A stretch of DNA of 64,000 nucleotides from Brachynemurus nebulosus (GCA_035578155.1 JAPWDM010000022.1:2729076-2793075); one strand, 5' to 3'; counted from the stretch's first letter, positions 24,753 through 38,274 are shown. A program made the numbers and translations. Notes: generated by a model not told the origin, from the sequence alone.

Positions 24753-26080
24753 GATAAACATATTCCAAATTTTTTATAATTTTATATTTCTTGGCCAAAC
24801 AAAGTCCTTTCGGTCAGAAAGACACGCAATCTCTCTTGAAAACTACGACTGATTTTATATTTCTATTAATTTATTTGAAATTTTTGTATAAATAATTATT
24901 TATATCAACATCTGTTATTATAAAATAATATTTATACTAGTTAAAAATTTATAATTTGATTAAAAAAAAAAGATAATTGTGCAATTTTTGTATATGTAAT
25001 ATATCATTTATAAATGACATTTTATAGGTAAATTGAATTGTTAGATGTTGCTTATAGATTCAAATACAGAAAATTTTTAAAAAAGTACGAAATTTTTTTA
25101 TTTTCTTTTCAACCTAATCTCTTTATTTTACTCAATTGGCTTTAATTATGATTATTTATAAAATACTGTAAGATATATTTCAAAGAATTTTTAACGTAAA
25201 ATAATAAATATTTAATTAAATTAGATGGTTAGATCTATGCATTTAATTTAGTAGAATTATGCATTCATTCTTCCGTTCAAGCATTTAAATTTGTTACTAT
25301 AAAAGATGTTATGCATTTTAATTTTTATTAAATTGATTGCATATGCGTATAACAAATATTAATATACCAAATGGGTAAGTGTAATATTTTTAGTTTTAGC
25401 GTATGTATTCTAAAATTTGTATCTTTTTCTTTTTTTTTTTTTTTGGTTTAAACAAATTTTAGAAACAATTTTACAAAATCTAAAACTACTAGTTCAAGAT
25501 AGAAAAAATCATTCCTTTTAAATCAAATTTTAAGATATAAAAGAAAACTTTTGGTTACAGAAAAAAAATTTTAGTTCCTAATTAGTGGCTTTATGTTAGA
25601 AATTTAGAATTGCATGATTAAATGTAATTAATAATAGAATGAGTTTAGGAATATCTCTAAAAAAAATTTATAGCATCATACAATGTTATTGTAAAAACTG
25701 ATTAAACCTATAAAATTACCAAAATTTTATTTTAAAATTCAAACAAAAAGGACAATAGGATGGACACTTTCTTATACGAACAAAACTGATAAGTAACTAA
25801 TTAGGTAGTAATTATTAATTAATAAATTAGTTACATATTTTACTAAGTTTTTTTAACAATTTAAAATGATAAATCATACCAGTGAAAATAGAGACTTCTT
25901 CCAAAATACCATAAATCTAATAGCAAATCTTCAATATTAAAAATCATATGGAATATTCTAAACGATTAGTCATTATTATAAAAGTTAATTTGCGAATTTA
26001 ATTCGGAATCATAGGACATGGTCTATTAATTCAATAAAAGTATTTCAAGCATTTATAATCCAGTATCGTAAGTACATGGT
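24753..26080. other. Downstream flank of KIF26, AT-rich
   Basis: Probably contains the 3' UTR. No open frame or repeat identified. Confidence 0.5.
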
Positions 26081-26087
26081 AAAAAAA

Positions 26088-26600
26088 AAAACGCCGTGAG
26101 CAGCGGAGCCCCATCACCGAAGTCGAATTTTTCCTTTCATCTTCGGTATTGAGTGTCTACAAGCGAAATGTAATTGAAAGTCCACAAGCGATTTGTCATT
26201 TTGGTGGTTTCAAAACTGATGATGAGTGTCCGGTTGATCGGGGCTTTAAAAAAAGGTTTTAAGTTTTTAAGGACTGAATCTCAGTAAATTTCAATTTTGT
26301 GCCGATAGCAGTTAACAGGGAAAAAGCCAACACAATTCGTACGAGGGCATTCCTACCCATGCTTATCCGCCAATTGCCTTTGTGTTTTATTTTTAAATAT
26401 TAAAAAAGAAACTTAAATAGTAAACTGGAAGGCTTTTATGAGGATATTTTTTCTTTCCAAAAAAATCCAAAATTTATATTTTATAAATAATAAAAATCCA
26501 AAATTCCTAATTTATAAATAAACAGTGACTTTAATAACATTTTTAAATTACTTAATATGTATGTATTTCATTTGTTATAAAAGTAAATTCACTTTTTTTT
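26088..26600 (+). repeat. Dispersed repeat R3, copy 2
   Basis: Near-identical partner of 10146-10655. It begins after a poly-A tract with CGCCGTGAGCAGCGGAGCC. The inverse of this start occurs as a short stub at 31252-31266 (CACTCACGGCG). Confidence 0.85.
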
Positions 26601-26639
26601 AAATTTTTTAAAATTACTATTCGCCTACTTGTATTTAGA

Positions 26640-28310
<1,671 letters not shown>

Positions 28311-28359
28311 AAAATCGATTCACTTAAAATTTTTTTCCGTGTATACATACATACACATA

Positions 28360-28619
28360 TCGATGTTTAAGTTGTGATAGCACGTAAGTGACGAACATGA
28401 AATTGAGACATCACGTATGTTAAGATGCGCGGAGTCAACCTTACAAAATTGAGCTTCCGCATAATACGTGGTGTCAAAAACATTGTTCTTCCTCATTAGT
28501 TTTTATAAAAGTACCATTTTTTCTGGATCGATAGATGCGTATTTTTAATATCTATCCACCTGCATAAAAAAAAAATTCAAAAAAATGTCACTTACGTGTT
28601 ATCACAACTTAAACATCGA
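28360..28619. mobile_element. 260-bp MITE, probably Tc1/mariner-like
   Basis: Flanked by TA (28358-28359, 28620-28621). Terminal inverted repeats of about 35 bp, one mismatch, contain CGATGTTTAAGTTGTGATA and CACGTAAGTGAC. No coding capacity. Confidence 0.75.
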
Positions 28620-28621
28620 TA

Positions 28622-28985
28622 TTATGTATGTTGTTTTGTTTCATATGTAATAATATTTTATCATAACATAATGTTCAGTTTCTTGTTTATTTAAAAATTC
28701 AATAAAAAAAAATTCTTCATTACATTAGCTTAGAGAATCTGTTTAATTTTCATTTTTCAACTTGAGACAGAACCATGCTAATTATAATGCAATAAATGAG
28801 AAACAAAACTCTATACATGTATGTGTGTTATAACACATGTGTGTTATAACACGTGGATAGACTTCAGTTGTTCTCACAAAATTCTTTAATAAAAAAGTGA
28901 AATATTTTTATAATTCATAAAGAACCGAGATATAAATATAAATTACTTATTAGACTAACAAAGAAAGAAAACTAATATAAAAGTG
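28622..28985. other. AT-rich DNA with a short direct repeat
   Basis: GTGTGTTATAACACATGTGTGTTATAACACGTG near 28822-28853 is a short direct repeat of palindromic GTGTTATAACAC. Nothing else identified. Confidence 0.5.
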
Positions 28986-28989
28986 AAAA

Positions 28990-29117
28990 TTTACATTTTC
29001 TCGAAAAATACTTAGTCTGGCTAAAGAACTTAGCCAAGCCAGATCAAAATCGACAAAATCGAGTCTCCACACGAAATTTCATAAGCATTAAACGTTTCGT
29101 TCGAAAGTTATCGTGGC

Positions 29118-29205
<88 letters not shown>

Positions 29206-29320
29206 CATTTTCGTATTCTAGGGACCTCAAAACATATTTCTGTTATGGTTTCCAACGGAGGTTGCGTCGTGACACCTACTGTAATAACTGAATTTCGAGT
29301 TTTCGAAATTCGCTAATAAT
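28990..29320. repeat. TA-associated repeat, second copy
   Basis: The pre-array (CGTTTCGTTCGAAAGTTATC) and post-array (GGGACCTCAAAACATATTTC) sequences match 2650-2880 and 41110-41215. The array lies at 29121-29199. Confidence 0.65.
29121..29199. repeat. (TA)n array
   Basis: Uninterrupted TA units within the repeat. Confidence 0.97.
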
Positions 29321-29321
29321 G

Positions 29322-30249
29322 CATTTAAAACACATTTAACAATAGCATTAATTTCCGATGTAAAAATTGGAGAAGTGGGGGGAAAATTAATGTGGACTCC
29401 CTAAAAGGTACTAGCTGGATACTAACTGAATACACGTATAAAGTTTCAGCCCTCTAGGTTTTAGAGAGTCTCTAGACGTGTTAGAAAACAAGCAAAAAAA
29501 TTAAGGAAATATTGGAATAAAAATCGTGGGGGTAAGGATTAAAAGTTGAAACCTCCAAAAAACAGTGTCTGGCTATTAGCTTAACCTGTACACAAAATTT
29601 CAGCCCTCTAGGTTTATTTGGGGAGATTTTGACCCGAACAAAACTGTTAAAAAACAAGAAAAATCATGTTCTTTTGGGTATAAAAATGGTGGGGGTAGGG
29701 GTTAATAGTCGAGACCCCCAAAAGGCACCCCCTTGATACTAACTCAATCCGAATACAAAATTTCAACCCTCTAGGTTTATTCGGGTGACCTGTGCGAGTG
29801 ATACAAACTTCGAAAACGTCAAAAAAGCATGAAATTGTAGCTTAAAAATGAGGGGGGTGGGGGTAAAATATTAAAACCTTCAAAAAGCACAACCTAGGTA
29901 TGAACTCTATCAACACACCAAATTTCAACCCTCTACGTTCATTCTGGAGGGCTGGGAGCGTGTTAGATCCAGCGAAAATCGTTTTTTTCCCCTTACTCCC
30001 TCCAAATCATCCTAGGAAACTGAATTTTGGATATGTTGTAGACAATTGACCGAAACATTATTTCCAACCGGTTTGGAAAATTTTTATTGCTTTTCCGCCC
30101 CCCCCCCCCACCACACCCTTAAAGGTTGGGTCGGATCCAAATTTGACCCCACTTTGACAGTATTGTTGTGCCGCAGAATGAGCCCCATTTACCAAATTTG
30201 AGCCCTTAACTTCCATAGGGGGGCCCTATACATATTAAAAGGTAGCGGG

Positions 30250-30323
<74 letters not shown>

Positions 30324-30475
30324 AACATTTTTTTTTCTACATATTCGTGTTCTACGGGTCCGAAAACGGATAGCCCCCCTACTCTAGCCTCTCGCCGTTC
30401 TTGTCGTATAGACTGTATAAGTCTAATTTTTTCAAGGAAAAATTCTTTTTCAATTCCAATTTTCTTCACTGTAAA
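29322..30475 (+). repeat. Dispersed repeat R1, longest copy
   Basis: The body contains three or more imperfect subrepeats (29440, 29600, 29770, 29910), each with a version of AAATTTCAGCCCTCTAGGTT, followed by a C-rich tract (30097-30109), (TA)n (30254-30321) and a tail module (30322-30447). Non-coding. Confidence 0.8.
30254..30321. repeat. (TA)n array
   Basis: Array between R1 body and tail. Confidence 0.97.
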
Positions 30476-30654
30476 AATTGATCCAAACTTAAGGCGGCCA
30501 ACTTTTTCACTAGTCAGTGCGAGACAATAATAACAATCTTGATCTTATTTTTATTCGTGTAATATTTTCAAAAATTTCAAAAAAATTATTTTTAAAGATA
30601 CAATTGACGAACAAAAATAAAAGAAATCCAACAACCAAGAAAGGCAACAAAACA

Positions 30655-31266
30655 ATAAAACTTTTTCAAACCGGTTGGAAATAATGTTTCCGTCAATTAT
30701 ATACAACATATCCAAAATTCAGCTTCCTAGGATGATTTGGAGGGAAAAAACGATTTTGGCTGGATCTAACACGCACCCGGCCCCCCAGAATTAACTTACA
30801 GGGTCTAAATTTGGTATGCTGATAGAATGCGTACCTAGGGTCTGCTTTTTGGAGGTTTTAATATTTTACCCCCACCCTCACCATTTTTAAGCTATAATTT
30901 CATGCTTTTTTGACGTTTTCAAAGTTTGTACCACTCGCACAGGTCACCCAAATAAACCTAGAGGGCTGAAATTTTGTATTCGGATTGAGTTAGTACCAAG
31001 GGGGTGCCTTTTGGGGGTCTCAACTTTTAACCGTTACCCACACTATTTTTATACCAAAAAGAACATGATTTTTCTTGTTTTTTAACAATTGGGTCAAAAT
31101 TTCGCCAAATACACCTAGAGGGCTGAAATTTTGTGTACAGGTTAAGTTAATAGCCAGCCACTGCTTTTTGGAGGTTTCAACTTTAAACCCTTATCCCCAC
31201 GATTTTTATGCCAACATTTCTTTAATTTTTTTGCCTTTTTTCTAACACTCATCCACTCACGGCGTT
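30655..31266 (-). repeat. R1 copy in opposite orientation
   Basis: Reverse complement of about 29480-30090, with matching phrases such as CAAACCGGTTGGAAATAATG. It ends at the R3-like stub CACTCACGGCG. With the preceding copy it forms a palindrome-like pair about 0.6 kb per arm. Confidence 0.8.
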
Positions 31267-31269
31267 TTT

Positions 31270-31402
31270 TTATTATTACTCTGATGCTTAATAACGTGTC
31301 AATATGTATCTGAAATACATGGTAGACGAAGTGGTCTGAAAACGACATTTCATATTACATGACCAAATGTTTTTGCAACTAATGGCGGAAAGGATTCCTC
31401 GA
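31270..31402 (+). repeat. About 170-bp tandem repeat monomer, left of the long-TIR element
   Basis: Shares ATGTATCTGAAATACATGGT, CGAAGTGGTC and CATTTCATATTA with two units at 38765-39055, same orientation. This is the left remnant of a repeat array split by the 31411-38756 element. Confidence 0.7.
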
Positions 31403-31410
31403 TACAATAA

Positions 31411-32370
31411 CACCTCCACAAAGCTAACCCTCCCAAAAAAAAATTACGAAATCCCAAAAACTACTAGATAAAAAATAGGTGTGTTTAGGTGTAAATTAGG
31501 TGTGCTAATAAAAAATTATGTGTTCTTATCGTTTTCGAAAAAACGTAAAAAACAAAAAGGACGGTTGGGTTTACGTAAACCTAGCCGTCCCATAGGTAAA
31601 AAGTAGTGTTTTCGATAATTTATAGTAGGGAGAATGTGTAAATTAGCTGTTTTTCGACCATGCTGACAAAAATTTTATAAAATAAAAATTTTAAGAAAAA
31701 TCTTAAAAAATATTTTCAACCATGGAATCGCTGTGTATAACATTAATAACGTGATAGACTGCGCTTCCACTGTTTGTTAAATATTATATATTGTGTTATG
31801 TAACTGAATAGAAAAATATCAAAAATTTGCTTAATGTTCCCAGCGTCCTCACCAGCACTAATAATATTGATGTTATGAAGGTGATAACTTTTTATAAAGT
31901 TAGATTACCATGTAAATATAAATCGTAGATATTCAACTGAAGTTTTAACTATTTTTTTAAACGAATACGTGTAAAAAACTCGAGAAAAATGATTTGTTAT
32001 CCTTCACAGCGCTCCCGTTATTTGTTAGGTTAATACATATTATACCATATAGTTGTAGAGAAAAATATTTCACATCGTATAACTTTCCTAGGGGCCCATA
32101 AAGTTGAAAGCTTATATATTTGCTACAATTTAGTTACTACAAATTTGGGCACAGCACTAGTTTTTTGGATTTTTACACTTTACCATATGGATCTTAACTG
32201 AACTTTGGAGCAGCTGTAGTAAATCAAAGATATATAAATGTACATCAAAATTATTATATAATTTCAGATCTTACTTATCTAAAATGTTCTTTAATTCCTT
32301 GAATTTGTGATTGCAAAAATGGTGGAAACGCTAAAGATCTAATAACAAAAAACTGACGAAAAATTTGTAA
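31411..32370 (+). repeat. Left terminal inverted repeat of the long-TIR element
   Basis: Shares with the right arm, inverted, phrases such as AAACCTAGCCGTCCC, TGCTGACAAAAATTTT, CTCACCAGCACTAATAAT, CAGCGCTCCCGTTATTTGTT and GGCACAGCACTAGTTTT. A small palindrome around GGTTTACGTAAACC (31568) is preserved in the right arm. Confidence 0.85.
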
Positions 32371-32686
32371 AAACTGAGTAAGCCAAACATTTGTTTTTAC
32401 ATATTTATTTACTTATTTATACACAATGATAACCGGCCAACGACTGAAAAACTTTTTTAATACTTTAACCATATTTTTATGGATTTTAGTGTGCTAAATC
32501 TGAAAATAACAATAATATTGCTATATCACCCACCATTTCCCTACACTTTACATCATAAACCTTTATATTCAAAAAAATAGTTCAGAAAATTAATGCAATC
32601 AATATAATACTAAATATACGAATGCCAGCGATCCAATATCTTATAATGAATATAATATCTTATAATTCCAATATCTTTGCTTAAAG

Positions 32687-33184
32687 TTCCCGCATTTATC
32701 AGAAGCAAAGTTTCAAGAGGGCGTCTTCATTGGCCCTGATATAAGAAAAATGATGTTTGACTCTGAGTTTGAATTACATATAACAGTGAAAAAGAAAGAG
32801 GCTTGGATTGCTTTCAAGGAAGTTGTTAACAAGTTTTTGGGTAACAAGAAAGACCCAGACTATAATATAATCATTGTATCTAATATGCTTAATCGCTTCA
32901 AGAATTTGGGATGTTTAACGAGCTTAAAGGTTCATTTTTTAAACAGGCAGCTAGACTACTTTCTGGACAACTTAGGAGCTATCAGTGAGGAACAAGGAGA
33001 ACGTTTCCACCAGGATATCAAGATAATGAAAAAACGCTATCAGGGACGTTGGAGCACCAGGATGATGGGAGATTACTGTTGGTCCTTTCACCGAGAAAGT
33101 CAGCAAGCGGCACACAGAAGAAAAAACCACATCCGAAGCTTCAAAGAAAAAAGAGAAAGAAAATATAAGCCCATGGACTCTTAA
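32687..33184 (+). CDS. Transposon-type ORF (ERFHQDI / RYQGRW / DYCW protein)
   Basis: Reading from a possible acceptor (TTGCTTAAAG at 32686), the frame gives KFPHLSEAKFQEGVF-like sequence, then EAWIAFKEVVNKFLGNKK, NLGCLTSLKVHFLNRQLDYF, EEQGERFHQDIKIMKKRYQG, MMGDYCWSF and a basic tail, ending at TAA 33182-33184. The first ATG is 32750. I recognise this block as the C-terminal part of an uncharacterised transposon-associated protein found in many arthropod genomes; its biochemical function is not known to me. The frame is intact over about 165 codons but lacks the upstream part. AATAAA occurs at 33200 and 33225. Confidence 0.6.
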   Translation, partial: FPHLSEAKFQEGVFIGPDIRKMMFDSEFELHITVKKKEAWIAFKEVVNKFLGNKKDPDYNIIIVSNMLNRFKNLGCLTSLKVHFLNRQLDYFLDNLGAISEEQGERFHQDIKIMKKRYQGRWSTRMMGDYCWSFHRESQQAAHRRKNHIRSFKEKRERKYKPMDS

Positions 33185-33531
33185 AACCTTAGCATTAGGA
33201 ATAAATATATATTTTATGTGTTAAAATAAAGTTCTGTTTGTCTTGTACAAGTTATTTTTTTCCACTTCTATAGAATATTAGCATATTTCATTAAATCTGA
33301 CATAGCCAAAATGTGACAAAGCTGTGGGTGATACAAAATAATGAAATTCAAATTTGGATTTAGCACCCAAAAAAAATATAAAGATTACCTATTAACATTA
33401 AAAAAGTTTTTATGACCTTAATTTTGCAGGCCTGTGATAATTTCTTATTATATTGAGTACATAATCATCTGTGATGATACATCGTAATTGTTCGATTTTC
33501 TTCCTTCCTTTTTCAAGTAAAAAATTGGGTA

Positions 33532-33570
33532 GTGTCCTATTAATTACACTCTTTGTAATTAATAGGACCC
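33532..33570. repeat. Short palindrome
   Basis: TCCTATTAATTAC and its inverse GTAATTAATAGGA, separated by 7 bases, could form a hairpin. Confidence 0.8.
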
Positions 33571-33734
33571 TACACTCCTATACTCTCCCCTTCTGGTCAA
33601 TACTTAGGTCCCTACGAGCGTTGACCAGCACCTTGTTTGCGTTGACTTCTAACAGAAATGTTAAATTTACGTGGTCCGCTTTTTGGGCGCCTTAACATAA
33701 CTTCAACCCTTTGGTGGCTCGATATAGTGTTAAC

Positions 33735-34140
33735 TCGAATTAATAGAAACAACCTACTATAATCCCAGCACTTGACGTCAACTCATGTGTGACTATTTTC
33801 GATGCAGTAGACAGTCCTTCTCGTTTTAGTGAAAATTATGCGCATACTTCTTTCGTTGCGTTACTCAATACGTAACTCTTCAGTAAAACTTGATTTCCTA
33901 CCTGGAAAATAGGTAATTGTTGACGTGAGGAATCGGTTTGCGTTTTGCGCCTGTACTGTTGACGCATAATGGTTTCCTTAGCCAATCAATGTATTTGTCA
34001 GTTGTTTTGAATACAACGTTATGCGTGATACAAAATTTTTAGCATTTACTACCGCATGCATATCGCAAATAGCATCATTTTTTAGTGCACGTAACTCGCG
34101 CCCAAATGTTAAGTGTGCAAAGAAATCCATGGGATCAAAT
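33735..34140 (-). pseudogene. Degenerate Ty3/gypsy integrase fragment
   Basis: Minus-strand peptide islands in order: DFFAHLTFGRELRALKNDAI, DMHAVVNAKNFVSRITLYSK, IFQVGNQVLLKSYVLSNATK, then after a frameshift FSLKREGL. LTFGRELR and VGNQVLLKSYVLSNA are typical of the C-terminal part of gypsy-type integrases. Stops and at least one frameshift break it. It lies between the transposon ORF and the right arm of the long-TIR element. Confidence 0.65.
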
Positions 34141-34212
34141 TTCTTGTAAGTTTTTTGTTATTAGATCTTTAGCGTTTCCACCATTGCTATAATCACGTAT
34201 TCAATGAATTAA

Positions 34213-35090
34213 GGGGGACCACTAGTGTGATCGTCTGAAAAAAGGTGATTTTTGGGAATTTTTTTAAAGAAAACGACCGTATGGAAAGTTTCAATATTTT
34301 AAGGATATATTCGTTGATATGTAATAGATTCATAATAAAATTTTTGGACCAAAAAATTGAAAATTTACTGAGTTATTCGCGATATCCCGAGGCTCCAAGA
34401 AAAAGTTCCCCCACTGCTGCAGTGATAGCGACCTTCACAGTGCTTGAAATCAAAAAAACTAAAAAGCCTATTAAACTAAAAGGTATTGCCCGTGCCATGA
34501 ACCTCAATTGAAGAAAAAAAGTTGAAATTTAACAAAATGGCGGAGTTTTTAAAAAAAGTTTCAAATTTTGCGCAAAAATTTGATGGTTTTTGGTCTGCAA
34601 AAATTACAATTTTTATTCGATCGGGAAACTGGAGGTTTATGGTACGAAGAAACATATATAAAAGAAGCTGAAATACTTAAGAATCAAATCGATCGGATGA
34701 TTTATCTTCGAGTTATAACTGCAGCAAATTTGAAAAATGTAGTTTTTCTCTACTTTACCTTTTAGTTTTAATCATTGAGAATTTTTACTAAAATTATTTA
34801 CGAAGTACTCACTACAACGATCATAATAAAACTAGATGAGTCTTTTAAATGTGTCAGGGTCTAGCTTCTCCACAACATGTGACTGGCAGCCACGTCCAGA
34901 AACTTCATACATTTCTCAATACCTCAAAATTAACAATAAAAATCAAAATCCGCTCTTCGGATGGCTGTAACTCAAAAACTATTTGAGATATGCACTTAAA
35001 ATTTTAGTACGTTATATTTAGAGGACAGACTATCGAAACATGCAAAAAATATTTTCGATTTTTTTCAAAATGTCACACTAGTGGTCCCCC
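34213..35090. mobile_element. piggyBac-like non-autonomous element, copy 1
   Basis: TTAA on both sides (34209-34212, 35091-35094) and a perfect 18-bp inverted terminus GGGGGACCACTAGTGTGA. The interior is homologous in opposite orientation to 55211-56129. It sits in the right arm of the long-TIR element: the left arm carries the unoccupied site (GTTCTTTAATTCC at 32292). Confidence 0.85.
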
Positions 35091-35505
35091 TTAAAGAACA
35101 TTTTCGATAAGTAACATCTGAAATTGTATAATAATTTTGATATATATTTTTATATCTTTGATTTACTACAGCTGCTTCAAAGTTCAGTTAAGATTCATAT
35201 TTAAGTGTAAAAATCCAGAAAACTAGTGCTGTGCCCAAATTTGTAGTAACTAAATTGTAGCAAATATATAAGCTTTCAACTTTATGGACCCCTAGGAAAG
35301 TTATATGATGTGAAATATTTTTGTCTACAACTATATGGTATAATGTGTATTAACCTAACAAATAACGGGAGCGCTGTGAAGGAAAACAAATTATTTTTCT
35401 CGAGTTTTTTATACTTATTCGTTTAAAAAAATAGTTAAAACTTCAGTTGAATATCTACTATCTATATTTACATGGTAATCTAACTTTCAACGGTGTATCA
35501 TCAGT

Positions 35506-36393
35506 ATGGCAGGGTACACTCCGCAAGTCTGTACCTCAAGAGACTGTACTAGGCCTTTACTCTTTTTAATATATATAAACGATCTAACGTCGAATTTCAG
35601 TAGTAAAATTACTTTGTTTGGTGATGATGCGACAGTTATTTACGGTAACAAAAATCGTTTGGCTTTTATTAACGATATATCAGATATCATTTACCATATC
35701 AATAATTGGTGTAAACTTAATGGCCTCAAATTAAATTATGACAAATCAACAGCCATGATCTTTGGCAGCAATGAACTAAGTACACTGGGAGATGACCCGT
35801 ATTCTGTTTGCGTAACTAATGAACCTGTCAAATTCTTAGGTTTATTTCTGGATTCGAAACTAAGCTGGAAATCCCATGTCCGCATCTAAGAAAGAAATTA
35901 AGCTCATATATTTTTCTAAATAGAAAACTGATATTTTGGATATATTGAATCTAATTTACGGTACGGGGTGATATTTTGGGGTAATTCCGTGGATGCGATG
36001 AATCTGTTTCGGATCCAAAAGAAATGTATTCGACTTATGGCAGGAGTTGGACCCAAAGACTCATGCAGAGAAATTTTCAAGAACATGAAGATTCTAACTC
36101 TTCCATCTCTGTACATACTAGAGTCTGCATGCTACGTGAGGCAGAATGCGGATCGTCTCTCAGACCACCTAACGAAACATACCTATGAGACAAGAGCGAA
36201 ATGTGAGTATTATGTATCAACCTATAAGAATAACTATCTGAAGAAGCCGGCCTGTAGTCAGATTTTTACAATCTATAACGCATGTCCTGATGAAATTAAA
36301 CAACAGCCATTGACAACTTTTAAAAGTAGCTTAAGAAAATTACTGATTAGTTTAGCAATCTACACAGTAGATGAATATATTAGCAGATCGTAA
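35506..36393 (+). pseudogene. Non-LTR retrotransposon reverse transcriptase, 3' part, frameshifted
   Basis: Segments of a LINE reverse transcriptase in different frames: SVPQETVLG then PLLFLIYINDL (motif near the palm), FGDDATVIYG where the catalytic F/Y-A-D-D box has Gly for Ala, LKLNYDKSTAMIFGS and VKFLGLFLDSKLSWKSHV; a shifted stretch HLRKKLSSYIF; then IFWGNS, RIQKKCIRLMAG and ILTLPSLYILESACYVRQN to a stop at 36393. At least two frameshifts make it inactive. The C-terminal block resembles Jockey/CR1-type elements. No endonuclease domain is present (5' truncated). Confidence 0.8.
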
Positions 36394-36472
36394 CAATCTG
36401 AACTGTAATCGGAAAATTTACAGCTCTCTTTTGTATATGACGTGTTCCATAACTTTTGTAGTTTTAATCGGA

Positions 36473-36479
<7 letters not shown>

Positions 36480-36503
<24 letters not shown>

Positions 36504-36504
36504 T
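36480..36504 (+). repeat. (ATT)n tract, probable 3' tail of the LINE fragment
   Basis: Follows the stop codon of the reverse transcriptase relic by about 90 bp. Confidence 0.7.
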
Positions 36505-38095
36505 TAACTTAAAATTGGGGTACTGCTGCCGGTGAATGGCGCGGTCAGCAGCACCCGGCGGCATCGCCATCTATGGGCATGCGCCGCCAAAACGAGGAAA
36601 AACGATAAAAACAACACATAAAGACATGAACACATAAATGCAATAGACAAAGGATAAACATACACATAATAAAATTCAACGATGGACCCTGTCATCCCAG
36701 GGCTTCACAAAGAGTGGACAGTCCCCGGTGGCGGCACGCTAAGTGCTAGCCAGAGCGTCTCTGCGTAAAGGGCCTCGGAGTGGAGAAAACTGACTACAAA
36801 ACACTCAAAAAATTTATCACAGACAATATTACAAAATCTTATTACGTCACTGGGAAGCCACAGGCCGACCAGCGTCGCAATAAGTAGTTAAAAACAATAC
36901 CGCTGAAGGGCCGCAACAGCAAGCCCACAGCGGCAAAACAAAATATCACAGATAAGAATAAAAAAAAAAGTGATGTACCACCTCGGGTGGAAAAGGCCCT
37001 CAATGGTACATCATTAAAACAAAACAGATTAAAAGCAATCTTATTAAAAAACGAAAACAATATCACAGATTTCGGAAACTTTATAGCTCTGCGACACGAT
37101 TCCGCTCCCCATAGTCTCGACAATTCCGAAATGGCTTCGCCAACACCTAGGAACTCACACGTGTAGGGACAGTGACATCTGATTACTGAGCAACATGTAC
37201 TGTTCTGTCAGATAACTGATTACTGGGTATATGTGCCGTTCTGTCAGATGTCGGGGTCAACCTACACGGGAGACCGGTACGATGACTAGGCCACGTTCAT
37301 CCGAGTCGAGGCTACAGAGAACGGGACAACGCCACAGAGTATCACAAAGTCAACATCTGACCTGTGTTCGTATCACTTCGACGGGGCGGAAGCCGCCATA
37401 TCAACGCCCACGAACGCATCCGTACGAAGGACGACGACGTCTCCTTACTGGGCGAGCTCGCTCAAGCTGTTCGGGCGGACGTCGACTCGTACGTGTGGCC
37501 GATGAGAACGAGTGCGTCGGGAGCCGCATTCCTACCCATCGAAATGACAAGAACAAGGCCAGGGAAATATCACAGCAACAAAAAAAAAAAATTAAAATAA
37601 TACCAACAAAGGCGTGAAAACCCTAGTTGGCATAACAAATATCACAGATATAACATAATCACAGATCAGCAAAACCAGAAATCACAGATAAAATATCACA
37701 CTTTTCGACTCGTCTGACGCGATTCACGAACAAACGCAAACATGCCCATACCAGCTACTACATTCCCATCTGTCAGTCATTGAGTATATGTCAGCCCCAA
37801 TTCGCAACAAAACACAATCTGTACGTTCGGTGAAGTTTCGCTCAATACGGGAATGCAACACTGTCGATCCTACGACATTCATCCTTGTCGAAAATTTTGA
37901 TCCGGCATCTTTTGTGAAAACAGTGGTACCTCGAGAAGGAAAGGTGCCGATCTTGGGTAGTCAGAGGCTAATGGAATCCGAAGATTACTGTATTGCGCAT
38001 AAACTACCCCTGGAACCCTTAGCCTCCTTGACACCAATGGGGGATAAATATCCCTCACGGGTGCCAAGAGCAGCTGCTATAGGTGTCCTCACCAC
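36505..38095. repeat. GC-richer segment of probable retroelement origin
   Basis: Base composition differs sharply from the surroundings. ATCACAGAT recurs many times (36954, 37061, 37640, 37680 and others). An open frame from 37788 (ESEDYCIAHKLPLEPLASLT) ends in an (ATT)n tract, like a LINE 3' end. No enzyme domain recognised; overlapping frames at 37231-37617 are not convincing. Confidence 0.45.
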
Positions 38096-38193
38096 CATTA
38101 TTATTATTATTATTATACTTTTACGCCAACCTGGCGCTCACTACTCAGTAGGACAGTACTGGGTAATATTCACCTATACCGGCATTATGCAAG

Positions 38194-38270
<77 letters not shown>

Positions 38271-38272
38271 TT
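38096..38272 (+). repeat. Two (ATT)n tracts
   Basis: Short tract at 38096-38118 and a long one at 38194-38272, separated by about 75 bp. They mark the right edge of the insertion. Confidence 0.9.
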
Positions 38273-38274
38273 TA

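Larger units (their letters stand above)
35489..38274 (+). mobile_element. Insertion of LINE-type DNA within the right arm
   Basis: The right arm stops at AATCTAACTT and resumes at ATAAAAAGTTATC; the left arm is continuous there. The insert begins with a truncated reverse transcriptase and ends with a long (ATT)n tract (38194-38272). Internal (ATT)n tracts at 36480-36500 and 38096-38118 suggest two or more 3' ends, so this is probably a nested or composite insertion. Confidence 0.7.

Noticed and set aside
37231..37617. 128-codon Arg-rich frame
   Set aside because: A second long frame overlaps it, composition follows local GC content, and no domain is recognisable.
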